Origin: Holophagaceae bacterium
Lineage (GTDB): Bacteria; Acidobacteriota; Holophagae; Holophagales; Holophagaceae
DNA: 19,391 bases
Assembly (NCBI GenBank): GCA_025353305.1
Contig: JANXQX010000260.1
Span: forward strand, 1 to 19,391
Direction of reading: 5' to 3'
Every line of letters begins with the position of its first letter. Position 1 is the stretch's first letter. Below, piece after piece: positions 7,824-15,135 of the stretch. A program made the position numbers and the translations under genes. The notes beneath the pieces are model-generated. The model saw only the letters and a list, made by a program, of their open reading frames with translations. It was not told where the DNA came from and did no database searches.

Positions 7824-8013
7824 CACCGGCCTCGCTGGGAGCCGCGCTCCAATTCACATGCAGTGGGCCCTCATAGCGCGGGCCGTTCAAGGTACTGATA
7901 ATGTTCGTATCAGGAACCATAGATCAGACGTGTGCTCAATCAACAATCGACAATCGTTTTCTAACCCCGAGCCATAGCCCAGTGCGCGGCGTTACACAAC
8001 CAAAGAGGTATTC

Positions 8014-8787
8014 ATGCTCACCATCCATGGCCGCACCCTCACCAACCGCCTGATTCTTGGCACGGGCAAGTACAAGGACTTCGCCATCATGAAGGCCTGC
8101 TACGAGGCCTCCGGGACGGAGATGGTGACGCTCGCGGTGCGGCGCTTCGACCTCAATGCGAAAGGCGAGGAGAACATTCTCGCCTGGATCCCTAAATCGC
8201 TCGCGCTGCTGCCGAACACCGCCGGCTGCTACACCACCGAGGACGCGCTGCGCGTGGCCCGCCTTGCTCGCGAAGCCCTGCAGACCGACTGGATCAAGCT
8301 CGAAGTCATCGGCGATCCCAAGTCTCTGTACCCGGACAACGAAGAGACGTTGAAAGCCGCACAGATCCTGGTTAAGGAAGGCTTCGTGGTGCTGCCTTAT
8401 GTCATCGCCGATCCCATTCTCACCAAGAAACTCGCCGATGTCGGATGCGCGGCCGTGATGCCCCTGGGCAGCGCCATCGGCTCGGGGTTGGGCGTGCAGA
8501 ATCCCATGACGCTCATGCTCGTGAAGGAAGTCCTGGAACCCTACGGACTGCCCATGATCGTGGATGCCGGTGTCGGTACCGCCAGTGATGCCACGCTCGC
8601 CATGGAGCTGGGAGCCGACGCCGTGCTGCTCAACACCGCTGTGGCCGAAGCTACGGACCCAGTGAAGATGGCCGCCGCCATGGACCACGCCGTGAAGGCC
8701 GGAAGGCTCGCCTTCGAGGCGGGGCGGATGGCCAAGCGGCTCTACGCAAGCGCCAGCAGCCCGCTGGCGGGCGTGGTGGGGAAGTGA
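8014..8787 (+). CDS. thiG: thiazole synthase ThiG
   Basis: Forms the thiazole phosphate moiety of thiamine from 1-deoxyxylulose 5-phosphate, dehydroglycine and the ThiS thiocarboxylate. The 257-residue TIM barrel shows the family start RLILGTGKY, the segment VRR (43-44), [14 protein letters not shown], the Schiff-base Lys95 in [22 protein letters not shown] and [12 protein letters not shown] near the phosphate site, ending ASASSPLAG. Length is typical. ATG 8014 has AAAGAGGT upstream. No thiS, thiF, thiO, thiC or thiE lies beside it, so the partners must be encoded elsewhere. The 286-base upstream region contains no recognisable TPP riboswitch. Confidence 0.96.
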   Translation: MLTIHGRTLTNRLILGTGKYKDFAIMKACYEASGTEMVTLAVRRFDLNAKGEENILAWIPKSLALLPNTAGCYTTEDALRVARLAREALQTDWIKLEVIGDPKSLYPDNEETLKAAQILVKEGFVVLPYVIADPILTKKLADVGCAAVMPLGSAIGSGLGVQNPMTLMLVKEVLEPYGLPMIVDAGVGTASDATLAMELGADAVLLNTAVAEATDPVKMAAAMDHAVKAGRLAFEAGRMAKRLYASASSPLAGVVGK

Positions 8788-8869
8788 GGAAAGCTCTTAA
8801 GCCTTTCTCTACCGCATCGAGTTTCTCGAAAGCAGGCAACCCACAATAAGACTTCGATTGGAGCAGACA

Positions 8870-9982
8870 ATGAGAACGAAGAATGCCCGATTTTCCGTGT
8901 CGGGGGCAGTACTGTTGGCTGCTTGTGTTGCGGTGGTCATGTCTGGTGGATGCGACCGATCCAGGAACGCGAAGTCCAAGTCATTGGATGGATGGCGCTC
9001 AGTTGATGACCGTCCAATCAAAGAAGCACATAAGAGCAAAGTGTCCGGATTGGGAGACATTTGGTCATACGAGTTCAACCTGCCCACGCAATACCTGAAG
9101 TATGCAATGGGATCAGATGGGGCCCTGTGGGTATTCGCGTACCCAGTGGAGTCAAAAGCGCTTCTACTCATGGTTGTGGAGGGCAGAGTCGAGGGTGGAT
9201 TCAAAGTCCAAAGAGACGTGGCAGCCCTGCAAGTGAACAGTAAGGGGCCTGTGACCTTGGGGAATGGCCCGGGCCCCAATCACGTTGAGACATGCTACTT
9301 AATTCAATATGACTTGAATGGGAGGGTGCTCTGGCAGCATGAACTGTTGGGACAAGCCGGAGTGAATGACCTTCATCTCGCTACTACTGAAGGGGGAGAT
9401 GTCTTGGCTTTCGGGAAGCTCTTAACTGACAGTATGAACTACGACAAACTTTTCTGGGTTACTCCGGACGGCAAATTCAGCGAGGTAGTTGGGGATGAGC
9501 GGGGGGCATGGATCCAGGGTGTCTTCTCATCCACAAATCAGCTTTTCGCGGCCATGGGTAGCGGTCTTTATCGGGTGGAAAACGGTGTCTTAATGGATCG
9601 AGTATTCATTGGGAGTTTGAACTATCCCGGGGCTTCGGTTCGATTTGGGGAAAATGGGAAACCATACTTTCAGCAGCAGGGTAAGGGCATTCTGATTCCA
9701 GGTGCCTACCCCGAACTGCCGATAGTACCTGAATTGTTTATGGCAGGGTTCCACATTGGTTCATCGGATCGTCGAGTGACCCTCAAGGATAAAGACAACG
9801 GATTAGTGATGTATCGGGATGGGAGACGGACGCGCTTCGAGGCATCCAAAGATCTACCTTTATGGGGGGGCGGAGCAATCGCGGGGGGACGGAATGGTTG
9901 GATATTGCTTAGCCAGGGTTTTGAGGATCAAGGAACATTTAGTGGCAAAAGCAGGGTCATTTTGATCCACCTCCGCCCGTAG
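8870..9982 (+). CDS. unrecognised exported protein, probably a lipoprotein
   Basis: I do not recognise the family. The 370-residue product has a basic start, a hydrophobic segment and then Cys28 in VVMSGGCDRS, which suggests lipidation, although Ser at -3 makes the lipobox imperfect. The mature part has repeated short beta-rich segments (GSDGALWVFAYPV, QYDLNGRVLWQHEL, WVTPDGKF, MGSGLYRVENGVL), suggestive of a beta-propeller of the PQQ/NHL kind; this is inference only. ATG 8870 is chosen over TTG 8858 because GGAG lies six bases upstream. Base composition is lower in GC than the neighbours (hand counts of 30/60 at 9301-9360 and 26/60 at 9421-9480, against 41/60 in thiG at 8461-8520). That suggests later acquisition or relaxed selection. 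It stands alone, with thiG 82 bases upstream. Confidence 0.75.
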   Translation: MRTKNARFSVSGAVLLAACVAVVMSGGCDRSRNAKSKSLDGWRSVDDRPIKEAHKSKVSGLGDIWSYEFNLPTQYLKYAMGSDGALWVFAYPVESKALLLMVVEGRVEGGFKVQRDVAALQVNSKGPVTLGNGPGPNHVETCYLIQYDLNGRVLWQHELLGQAGVNDLHLATTEGGDVLAFGKLLTDSMNYDKLFWVTPDGKFSEVVGDERGAWIQGVFSSTNQLFAAMGSGLYRVENGVLMDRVFIGSLNYPGASVRFGENGKPYFQQQGKGILIPGAYPELPIVPELFMAGFHIGSSDRRVTLKDKDNGLVMYRDGRRTRFEASKDLPLWGGGAIAGGRNGWILLSQGFEDQGTFSGKSRVILIHLRP

Positions 9983-10303
9983 GCGGCGAATCAAAGTGAC
10001 CCAGGTGCCCATCGTGGCCTTTGGGGATCATTGGCGATTCTACTTTCCAGGTGACACACTTCCTCAATGGATCCTCGTCAACGGAGGCAGCGTGTTACTT
10101 CACGGGTCATCAGTCTCCACGATGACGATGGTGCCCTTGATCGCCATTTCTGGCGCAATACGACAGCCGATCAGCGGCTGGAAGCTGTGTTGGATTTATT
10201 GTAAGACGCGGACGCTAAATCAGCAGATAAGTGTGGAGTAAAACCGTGCAGCGCAGACGATGAAGTGGAACGAATTTCGTAAAATAAACCTGATAATGAA
10301 GCT
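9983..10303. other. non-coding stretch around a small gene remnant
   Basis: About 320 bases with no intact gene I can defend. A CCGCC-CGTA-GGCGG stem (9975-9988) overlaps the end of the lipoprotein gene but has no T-run. A 45-codon frame (10067-10204) is listed separately. The last 60 bases before 10304 are AT-rich (ACGAATTTCGT, then TGATAATG) and may contain the promoter of the NTF2-like gene. Confidence 0.4.
10067..10204 (+). pseudogene. short ORF, possible remnant of a small nucleotidyltransferase-associated protein
   Basis: This frame of 45 codons starts at ATG 10067 and ends at TAA 10202-10204. Its C-terminal half, DRHFWRNTTADQRLEAVLDL, has the D-xx-(F/Y)-W/Y-x-(S/N)-x-T-xx-x-R-L-xx-(V/L) pattern that I associate from memory with small proteins encoded just before nucleotidyltransferase genes. 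Such proteins usually continue for some 20-40 residues, whereas this one stops at once and no nucleotidyltransferase follows. I therefore read it as a decayed fragment. There is no good ribosome binding site. It lies in the lower-GC patch, and chance resemblance cannot be excluded. Confidence 0.3.
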
Positions 10304-10798
10304 ATGACCAATCCCCACGCTGATCTCATCACGCGCTTCTACACGGCCTTCGCGGCCCGCGACGTGGAGGCGATGGTGGCTTGCTACCATCCGGACTGCA
10401 TATTCATGGATCCGGTGTTCGGGCGGCTGGACCATGACGAAGTCTGTGCCATGTGGCGGATGCTGAATGAACGGGGCAAGGATCTGCTGATCACCTTCGA
10501 AAAGGTGGAGGCCGATGAAGGTTCCGGCAGCGCGCATTGGGAGGCGACCTACACGTTTTCGAAGACCGGGCGGAAGGTCCACAACAAGATCGACGCGCAG
10601 TTCGGATTTTTGGATGGATTGATCCTGGCGCACCGCGACCGCTTCAACTTCTATGCGTGGACCAGGCAGGCGCTGGGCGTTCCGGGTGTGCTGCTGGGGT
10701 GGTCGCCTCTGATCCAGAACAAGATACGGCGGGAAGCGCGCAAATCGCTGGATGCCTACATGAACCGCAAAGATCAAGAGGCCCCTCCATTAAAATAG
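10304..10798 (+). CDS. NTF2-like / SnoaL-like domain protein
   Basis: A 164-residue protein whose N-terminal 115 residues match the NTF2-like (SnoaL/ketosteroid-isomerase fold) pattern: LITRFYTAFAARDVEAMVACYHPDCIFMDPVFG, the helix-turn region HDEVCAMWRML, then beta strands HWEATYTFSKTGRKVHNKIDAQF and HRDRFNFYAWTRQALG. Family members are small hydrolases, isomerases or binding proteins, so no substrate can be given. The C-terminal tail (from about residue 125) is basic and helical. There is no signal peptide, so it is probably cytoplasmic. ATG 10304 is the natural start, although the ribosome binding site is weak. The gene is transcribed toward the barstar gene, with a heptamer/hairpin element between the two converging ends. 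Confidence 0.85.
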   Translation: MTNPHADLITRFYTAFAARDVEAMVACYHPDCIFMDPVFGRLDHDEVCAMWRMLNERGKDLLITFEKVEADEGSGSAHWEATYTFSKTGRKVHNKIDAQFGFLDGLILAHRDRFNFYAWTRQALGVPGVLLGWSPLIQNKIRREARKSLDAYMNRKDQEAPPLK

Positions 10799-10801
10799 GC
10801 T

Positions 10802-10888
10802 GAGGGCTGTGGGCAGTGGGCTGTAGGTACAATGGCCGCGCCGCAGGCGCGAGGTAATCCCTACCGGCTACCGCCCATCGCCTGCTAG
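10802..10888. repeat. hairpin element with inverted heptanucleotide arms
   Basis: The left arm reads as heptamers GAGGGCT, GTGGGCA, GTGGGCT, GTAGGTA (10802-10829). The centre holds the perfect stem CGCGCC-GCA-GGCGCG (10837-10851). The right arm reads CTACCGG, CTACCGC, CCATCGC, CTGCTAG (10861-10888), roughly the reverse complement of the left-arm pattern (17 of 24 positions by hand). It fills the gap between two convergent genes, so it may act as a structural transcript end, but it has no T-run. Confidence 0.55.
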
Positions 10889-10892
10889 GCCT

Positions 10893-11363
10893 TCATGGCA
10901 GTGGCGGCAGCAACCTCGACTCCACATCCATGGCCCTGAGACCCGCCATGACCGTGGTGGTGTCCTGGGTCTGCATCACGATGTGGAATGGGAGGTTCGA
11001 TTCAGCCGCCTGGAGGATCTCGAAAAGGATGCGGCCGTCCTCGGGCGGAGCGTCCTGGAGGAGTTGATCAGCATCCAGAATGAAGAGGGCCGCGCTGTCA
11101 CCGTCGAGCCAGTCGAGTTCATTCAGGCATTCGTCCAGGGCATCCCAGTTCTCACCGAAGTAGGGGGGGAACTGCAGGGCAGCCGCGAACTCGTTGAACA
11201 GCGCGTCGGCCGTACGCATCCTGGCGGCGCGCAGCCAGCGTGTTTCAAGGCCCCGACTCCGTAGGCCCCCCATGCCCATCACCGCCTCGCATAATCCTTC
11301 AGCGCTTCCGGCGATCACGTGGACATGGGGCTCGTTGGTCTCCAGCAGGAATTCCCAGCTCAT
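10893..11363 (-). CDS. barstar-family ribonuclease inhibitor
   Basis: A cytoplasmic inhibitor predicted to bind and block the barnase-like RNase encoded immediately upstream, protecting the producer. In 156 residues the barstar core FPPYFGENWDALDECLNEL (65-83) is clear. By alignment with the Bacillus barstar segment YYGENLDALWDCL, the key Asp35 corresponds to Asp74, while Asp39 is replaced by Glu78. The family also shows ALFILDADQLL and the C-terminal FHIVMQ strand. The protein is longer than the 89-90 aa Bacillus inhibitor because of an N-terminal extension of about 40 residues. ATG 11363 follows the RNase stop by 7 bases, with GTGAGGG as ribosome binding site overlapping that stop, so the two genes are probably translated together. 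Confidence 0.93.
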   Translation of the reverse strand: MSWEFLLETNEPHVHVIAGSAEGLCEAVMGMGGLRSRGLETRWLRAARMRTADALFNEFAAALQFPPYFGENWDALDECLNELDWLDGDSAALFILDADQLLQDAPPEDGRILFEILQAAESNLPFHIVMQTQDTTTVMAGLRAMDVESRLLPPLP

Positions 11364-11370
11364 GGCACCC

Positions 11371-11772
11371 TCACTTCATCTCGGTGAATGTGCAGTAGTG
11401 GTCCGCCGTATACCAGGCTCGGCCATCGCTGCCCGTGATGACGCGCTCTGACCCACGGCTGCGGAAGAGCCTCTTCGTATGCACGTCCCATTCCTGATAT
11501 GAGATGCGCTGCCCATTGGCTTCCAGGGGCAGCTTGGTCTCGCCTTTACCGCCGTAGTTGCCGAAGTAACGCCCGCCCTGGAAGCCTGAAGGGGCTTTGT
11601 GGTTTGAGCGCACATAGTCCAGCGTGTCCCAGGCGTAGACCGGAATGGCCGAGGGCGCCACGCGCTTGGGACGGCAGTCCGCCCACAGCTTCGGACCGAT
11701 CGCGGAGGGCGGCGACAGGAGCACCAGGATGGACAGCGTGCAACGCAGGAATCTAAGGGTTCGCCTGAGCAT
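11371..11772 (-). CDS. secreted barnase-like guanyl ribonuclease
   Basis: An extracellular or periplasmic endoribonuclease of the barnase (N1/T1) family that cleaves RNA after guanosine. The 133-residue precursor has a signal peptide (MLRRTLRFLRCTLSILVLLS...). The mature domain then shows AWDTLDYVRSNHKAPSGFQGG, FGN, the general base Glu94 in SYQEWDV, arginines 104/106 and 110 in LFRSRGSERV (matching barnase Arg83 and Arg87), and the general acid His125 in TADHYCTF. All catalytic residues are therefore present and activity is expected. ATG 11772 has GGAGG four bases upstream. It is followed by its barstar inhibitor. The 96 bases to the divergent phosphatase gene must carry both promoters. It could serve in nutrient scavenging from RNA or in competition with other cells. 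Confidence 0.93.
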   Translation of the reverse strand: MLRRTLRFLRCTLSILVLLSPPSAIGPKLWADCRPKRVAPSAIPVYAWDTLDYVRSNHKAPSGFQGGRYFGNYGGKGETKLPLEANGQRISYQEWDVHTKRLFRSRGSERVITGSDGRAWYTADHYCTFTEMK

Positions 11773-11868
11773 CGCGCCTCCGGGAAGCCCCTCAAGTGTG
11801 CGCAGGTTTTACCGGCCAGGGATTTCCCGAGCCACGTTCCCTGGGGCATCCTGGTTATCGAGGTGTCC

Positions 11869-13524
11869 ATGTCGAATTCGTCACGTCTGTTGCTGTCCTG
11901 CGCGTTGATCGCAACGACCGTGACACAGGCTGCCCCCAAGGCCGGCCACCGCCCGAAGCTCGTGCTGTTCATCTGCGTGGATCAATTCAGTGCCGACCTG
12001 TTCCAATGCTACGGCCAGAACCTGCCCGGAGGCCTGGGCCTGCTCCAGAAGCGTGGCGTGGTTTTCACCGAGGCCTACCACGACCATGCCTTCACATCTA
12101 CAGGACCAGGCCATTCCGTGCTGTTGAGCGGTCGCTTTCCCAGTCACACCGGCATTGTTGAAAACAGCTGGTACGACCGAGGCGTAGGACAAACCGTTTA
12201 TTGCGATGAAGATGAGAAAGCCCACCCCATAGGGCAGCCTGATAAAGCCGGAGCCTCCGCATCTAGATTCCTTGGCTCAACGATTGGGGATTGGCTCCAG
12301 GCGCAAGTGAAGGGCAGCCGCACATTTTCGCTCTCGGGGAAGTCCCGATCAGCGGTACTGATGGCTGGCCGCAGGCCAACCGGAGTGTTCTGGTTCGAGG
12401 GAGCCGCAGGTTTCAATACGTCCACGGCCTATGCTGAAAAGTGCCCGCAATGGCTCACCACCTTCAATGAAAGCCTTCGGCAGCGATTCCTTCTCGATGA
12501 TTGGAGCTGGACGTCCTTAAGCCCATGGAGTGGCATCGCCCGCACGGGAGCATGGACATTGCCAGACGGGCAGGTCGTGCGCAACGGCCTTCCAAGACTG
12601 ATCCAGGGCGCCGGGATGCCCCTGGACAAGGACTTTGCCAGGCGATTCCAGCGATCACCCTTTTTTGATCAGGTGACCCTTGAAGCGGCGCGCGTCCTGG
12701 TGGAAAAGGAGATGGTAGGACGCGGGAGGGGAACCGATCTATTCACCTTGAGCCTGTCCGCCACGGATTACATCGGACATAGCTACGGCAGCGGCAGCGT
12801 CGAGATGCGGGATCAGATCCACCGGCTGGATGGTGAGCTGGGCAAGTTCCTTACCTGGCTCCATGGCCGAGTGCCGGACACCTGGGTGGTACTCAGCTCG
12901 GACCACGGCGGAATGGATTTGCCGGAGGCACTGAAGGAGGACGGTCTGCCGGCCGAACGGCTTTCAGAAGCAAACCCATGGTACGCCAAGCTCAACCTGG
13001 CCTTGGGGGAGCGGTTGAAGGCAGAGGCGGATCTGGTGCGTGCCTCCAGTTCTCCTGCCGAGATCTATCTGGATGACGCGGCCATCAAGCGTGCAGGCCT
13101 GGGGCGAAGCCAAGTATTAGGGGCCATCCAGGCGCAGTTGAAAACTCAAGCTGAAGTTTCAGAATCCTTCACCTACGAAGCCGTGGAGAATTTTCAGGAA
13201 TCAGATCCCGGGAACCCACGGGATGCAAGCCTGATGGTCCTTTTCAAACACAGTTTCACGGCGGGTCGCAGCGGTGATGTGCTGGTGGCATTCAAGCCCT
13301 TGACGACCTTTCATGATCCGGTCTGGGTAGCCGGTCACGGCAGCCCTTGGGACTATGATCGTCGCGTTCCGATTGTCTTCATGGGGCCCTGGCGGCCGAA
13401 AAAGGTCACGCGGCCCGTGCGGACCGTGGATATCGCGCCGACCCTGGCCAGGGAGTTGGGCCTCACGCCATCGGAGCCTCTGGATGGAAAGGTCCTTGAT
13501 TTGGAAGTCCTGAAGAGGAAGTGA
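11869..13524 (+). CDS. exported alkaline phosphatase-superfamily phosphohydrolase (PafA-like)
   Basis: A periplasmic metal-dependent phosphomonoesterase or phosphodiesterase of the alkaline phosphatase superfamily, most like the PafA branch. In 551 residues a signal peptide (MSNSSRLLLSCALIATTVTQA) is followed by the first metal ligand in ICVDQFSAD. The nucleophile region AFTSTGPGHSVLLSG contains the catalytic Thr, and HTGIVENSWYD follows. The remaining zinc ligands are in SATDYIGHSYG (Asp, His), SSDHGGMD (Asp, His) and AGHGSPWDYDRRVPIVFMGP (His). The order and spacing match the family. ATG 11869 with GAGG upstream is preferred to GTG 11863. Likely role: phosphate release from organic esters outside the cytoplasm. 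It is divergent from the secreted RNase, so a joint role in RNA/phosphate scavenging is conceivable but unproven. Confidence 0.92.
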   Translation: MSNSSRLLLSCALIATTVTQAAPKAGHRPKLVLFICVDQFSADLFQCYGQNLPGGLGLLQKRGVVFTEAYHDHAFTSTGPGHSVLLSGRFPSHTGIVENSWYDRGVGQTVYCDEDEKAHPIGQPDKAGASASRFLGSTIGDWLQAQVKGSRTFSLSGKSRSAVLMAGRRPTGVFWFEGAAGFNTSTAYAEKCPQWLTTFNESLRQRFLLDDWSWTSLSPWSGIARTGAWTLPDGQVVRNGLPRLIQGAGMPLDKDFARRFQRSPFFDQVTLEAARVLVEKEMVGRGRGTDLFTLSLSATDYIGHSYGSGSVEMRDQIHRLDGELGKFLTWLHGRVPDTWVVLSSDHGGMDLPEALKEDGLPAERLSEANPWYAKLNLALGERLKAEADLVRASSSPAEIYLDDAAIKRAGLGRSQVLGAIQAQLKTQAEVSESFTYEAVENFQESDPGNPRDASLMVLFKHSFTAGRSGDVLVAFKPLTTFHDPVWVAGHGSPWDYDRRVPIVFMGPWRPKKVTRPVRTVDIAPTLARELGLTPSEPLDGKVLDLEVLKRK

Positions 13525-13546
13525 TCTTCTCCGTCACACTGGGGTG

Positions 13547-14491
13547 ATGGCCAAAGTCCTGCTCCCGCTGCTTGCATTACTCTCGCTTCTGCCCGCGGTG
13601 CCTGCCTGGGCCGCTCTGGTGGCGGGGATCCTGCTCGCCCTTGCCTTCGGAAATCCTTACGCCGCGCACACCAAGCCGTGGACGCCCAGGCTGTTGGCCT
13701 GGTCCGTGGCGGGGTTGGGAGCGGGCATGAACCTGGTGGAAGTGGGAAAAGTCGGCCTGCAGGGACTCGCATACACGGCCGTTGGCATCACCTTCGCACT
13801 CGGCATGGGGCTTTTCCTGGGCAAGCGGCTGGGCGTAGCGGGAGACACTTCCATGCTTATCTCCGTGGGTACCGCCATCTGCGGCGGCAGCGCCATTGCC
13901 GCCGTGGCACCGGTGATCCACGCGGATGACGAGGACACCTCGGTGGCTCTGGCCACGGTCTTCCTGTTGAATGCCCTGGCGCTGATCCTGTTCCCGTTGA
14001 TCGGCCACTACTTCCATCTTGCGGAACGGCCCTTCGGGTTGTGGGCCGCGCTGGCCATCCACGACACCAGCTCCGTGGTGGCCGCGGGCGCCACCTACGG
14101 ACCTCTGGCGGAGCTGGTGGCCACCACCACCAAGTTGGCGCGGGCGCTGTGGATCGTGCCGGTGGCCTTCGGCATGGGCCTGCTCCACGCCCGGCTCCAG
14201 GGTCAGACCGCCGATGAGCCTCGCCCCAAGGCCACGCGGCCCTGGTTCATCCTGGGCTTCCTGTTGGCGGCGGCCCTGGTCACCTTCGTGCCCCGACTGA
14301 ATGCCGCAGGCCACGTGGTGAACGAAGCCGCCCACCGCCTGCTGGTGCTGACGCTCTTCCTGCTGGGCTGTGGCATCACGCGGGAGGCGTTGAGGAAAGT
14401 GGGCGCGCGGCCCCTGGTGCAGGGGGTGGCCCTCTGGGTCATCGTCGGGGCCGCCACGCTGGGCGCAATCCTCGGGGGCTGGATCGCCTGA
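13547..14491 (+). CDS. YeiH/UPF0324 family transporter (putative sulfate/sulfite exporter)
   Basis: An inner-membrane protein of the YeiH/UPF0324 (Cons_hypoth698, PSE) family, about 314 residues with roughly ten hydrophobic segments. Hallmarks are WSVAGLGAGMNL after the second segment, the re-entrant-looking GTAICGGSAIAAVAPVI (around residue 105), AIHDTSSVVAAGATYG (around residue 165) and the final LTLFLLGCGITREALRKVG. Members are annotated as putative sulfate exporters, and one linked to taurine degradation was proposed to export sulfite or sulfate; the true substrate is uncertain. ATG 13547 is preferred to the overlapping GTG 13544. The stop lies 20-odd bases beyond the phosphatase gene cluster and one base from the end of the convergent cysteine dioxygenase gene, which would produce sulfinate and sulfite. 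That makes a sulfur-overflow role attractive. Confidence 0.92.
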   Translation: MAKVLLPLLALLSLLPAVPAWAALVAGILLALAFGNPYAAHTKPWTPRLLAWSVAGLGAGMNLVEVGKVGLQGLAYTAVGITFALGMGLFLGKRLGVAGDTSMLISVGTAICGGSAIAAVAPVIHADDEDTSVALATVFLLNALALILFPLIGHYFHLAERPFGLWAALAIHDTSSVVAAGATYGPLAELVATTTKLARALWIVPVAFGMGLLHARLQGQTADEPRPKATRPWFILGFLLAAALVTFVPRLNAAGHVVNEAAHRLLVLTLFLLGCGITREALRKVGARPLVQGVALWVIVGAATLGAILGGWIA

Positions 14492-14492
14492 G

Positions 14493-15059
14493 CTAACGCA
14501 TGAAGAAGCGGCTCTCGCTGGGTTCCACGTAGTTCTGCTCGCCGCTCTCCAGGTTGTAGGCGTGCAGGTATTTCAGCGGCGGGCTGTAGAGATGGAGGCT
14601 CACGGCCGGGGTCGCCGAGCGGTTGCTGACCACGTGGATGGTGTCCTGGGTCTCCACCGTGATCTGGCGATTGCCCAGGTGGTTGTCACCGCTCTTCTCG
14701 ACGGGGAGGCCCTGGCCATGCCAGCGGTAGGTGGTTTCGACCAGATCACCCAGCAGTACCATTGTGCAGCCCCAGGAGGCGCCGTGATCATGCACGGCCG
14801 TATGCTGGCCCGGCAGCCAACAGAGCAGCAGGATCTCCCAGGAGTTGTTGAGAAAGAGCCGGCGCCGCACATAGCCGCTGGGATCAAAGGCCAGGTGCGG
14901 ACCCAATGTGCTCCAGTCCAGGCTCGTGGTGCCTAGGGCCGCCAGCAGGCCGCGCTGCTCATCTTTCGTGGGACCGCCCGGGTGGCCTTCGGACAACGGC
15001 CAGCCGAGGGTCGCCGGGCAGAAGGTGGGCGCGTCCACAAGCACGATGCATGGCTCCAA
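14493..15059 (-). CDS. cysteine dioxygenase family protein
   Basis: A cupin-fold, non-heme iron thiol dioxygenase that would oxidise cysteine (or a related thiol) to the sulfinate in the cytoplasm. In 188 residues the three iron ligands are His90 and His92 (AVHDHGASWG) and His142 (TIHVVSN). An arginine in YVRRRLFL could bind the carboxylate, and the C-terminal VSLHLYSPPL carries the conserved Tyr158. At the position of the mammalian cross-linking Cys93 there is Gly97, as in many bacterial enzymes, with Cys98 next to it. The first start in frame is TTG 15059. GTG 15044, with GGAG nine bases upstream, is equally plausible, giving 183 residues. The gene converges with the YeiH-type transporter gene, with one base between stops. 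Confidence 0.9.
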   Translation of the reverse strand: MEPCIVLVDAPTFCPATLGWPLSEGHPGGPTKDEQRGLLAALGTTSLDWSTLGPHLAFDPSGYVRRRLFLNNSWEILLLCWLPGQHTAVHDHGASWGCTMVLLGDLVETTYRWHGQGLPVEKSGDNHLGNRQITVETQDTIHVVSNRSATPAVSLHLYSPPLKYLHAYNLESGEQNYVEPSESRFFMR

Positions 15060-15135
15060 AGGAACGGGTTCCCTTGAGTGTAATCCCGGACGAGCGCCCG
15101 CGCTTGGGCAGCGACGGCTTTGTTCAGCCTCTCCC

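Noticed and set aside
7728..8013. TPP riboswitch upstream of thiG
   Set aside because: None of the conserved thi-box sequences could be found in the 286 bases; a stem search by covariance model would settle it.
7936..8688. 250-codon minus-strand open frame
   Set aside because: It is antisense to thiG; Gly/His/Arg-rich shadow composition.
9996..10241. 81-codon plus-strand frame starting with GTG
   Set aside because: No ribosome binding site or family resemblance; the alternative frame at 10067-10204 has a more protein-like C-terminal half.
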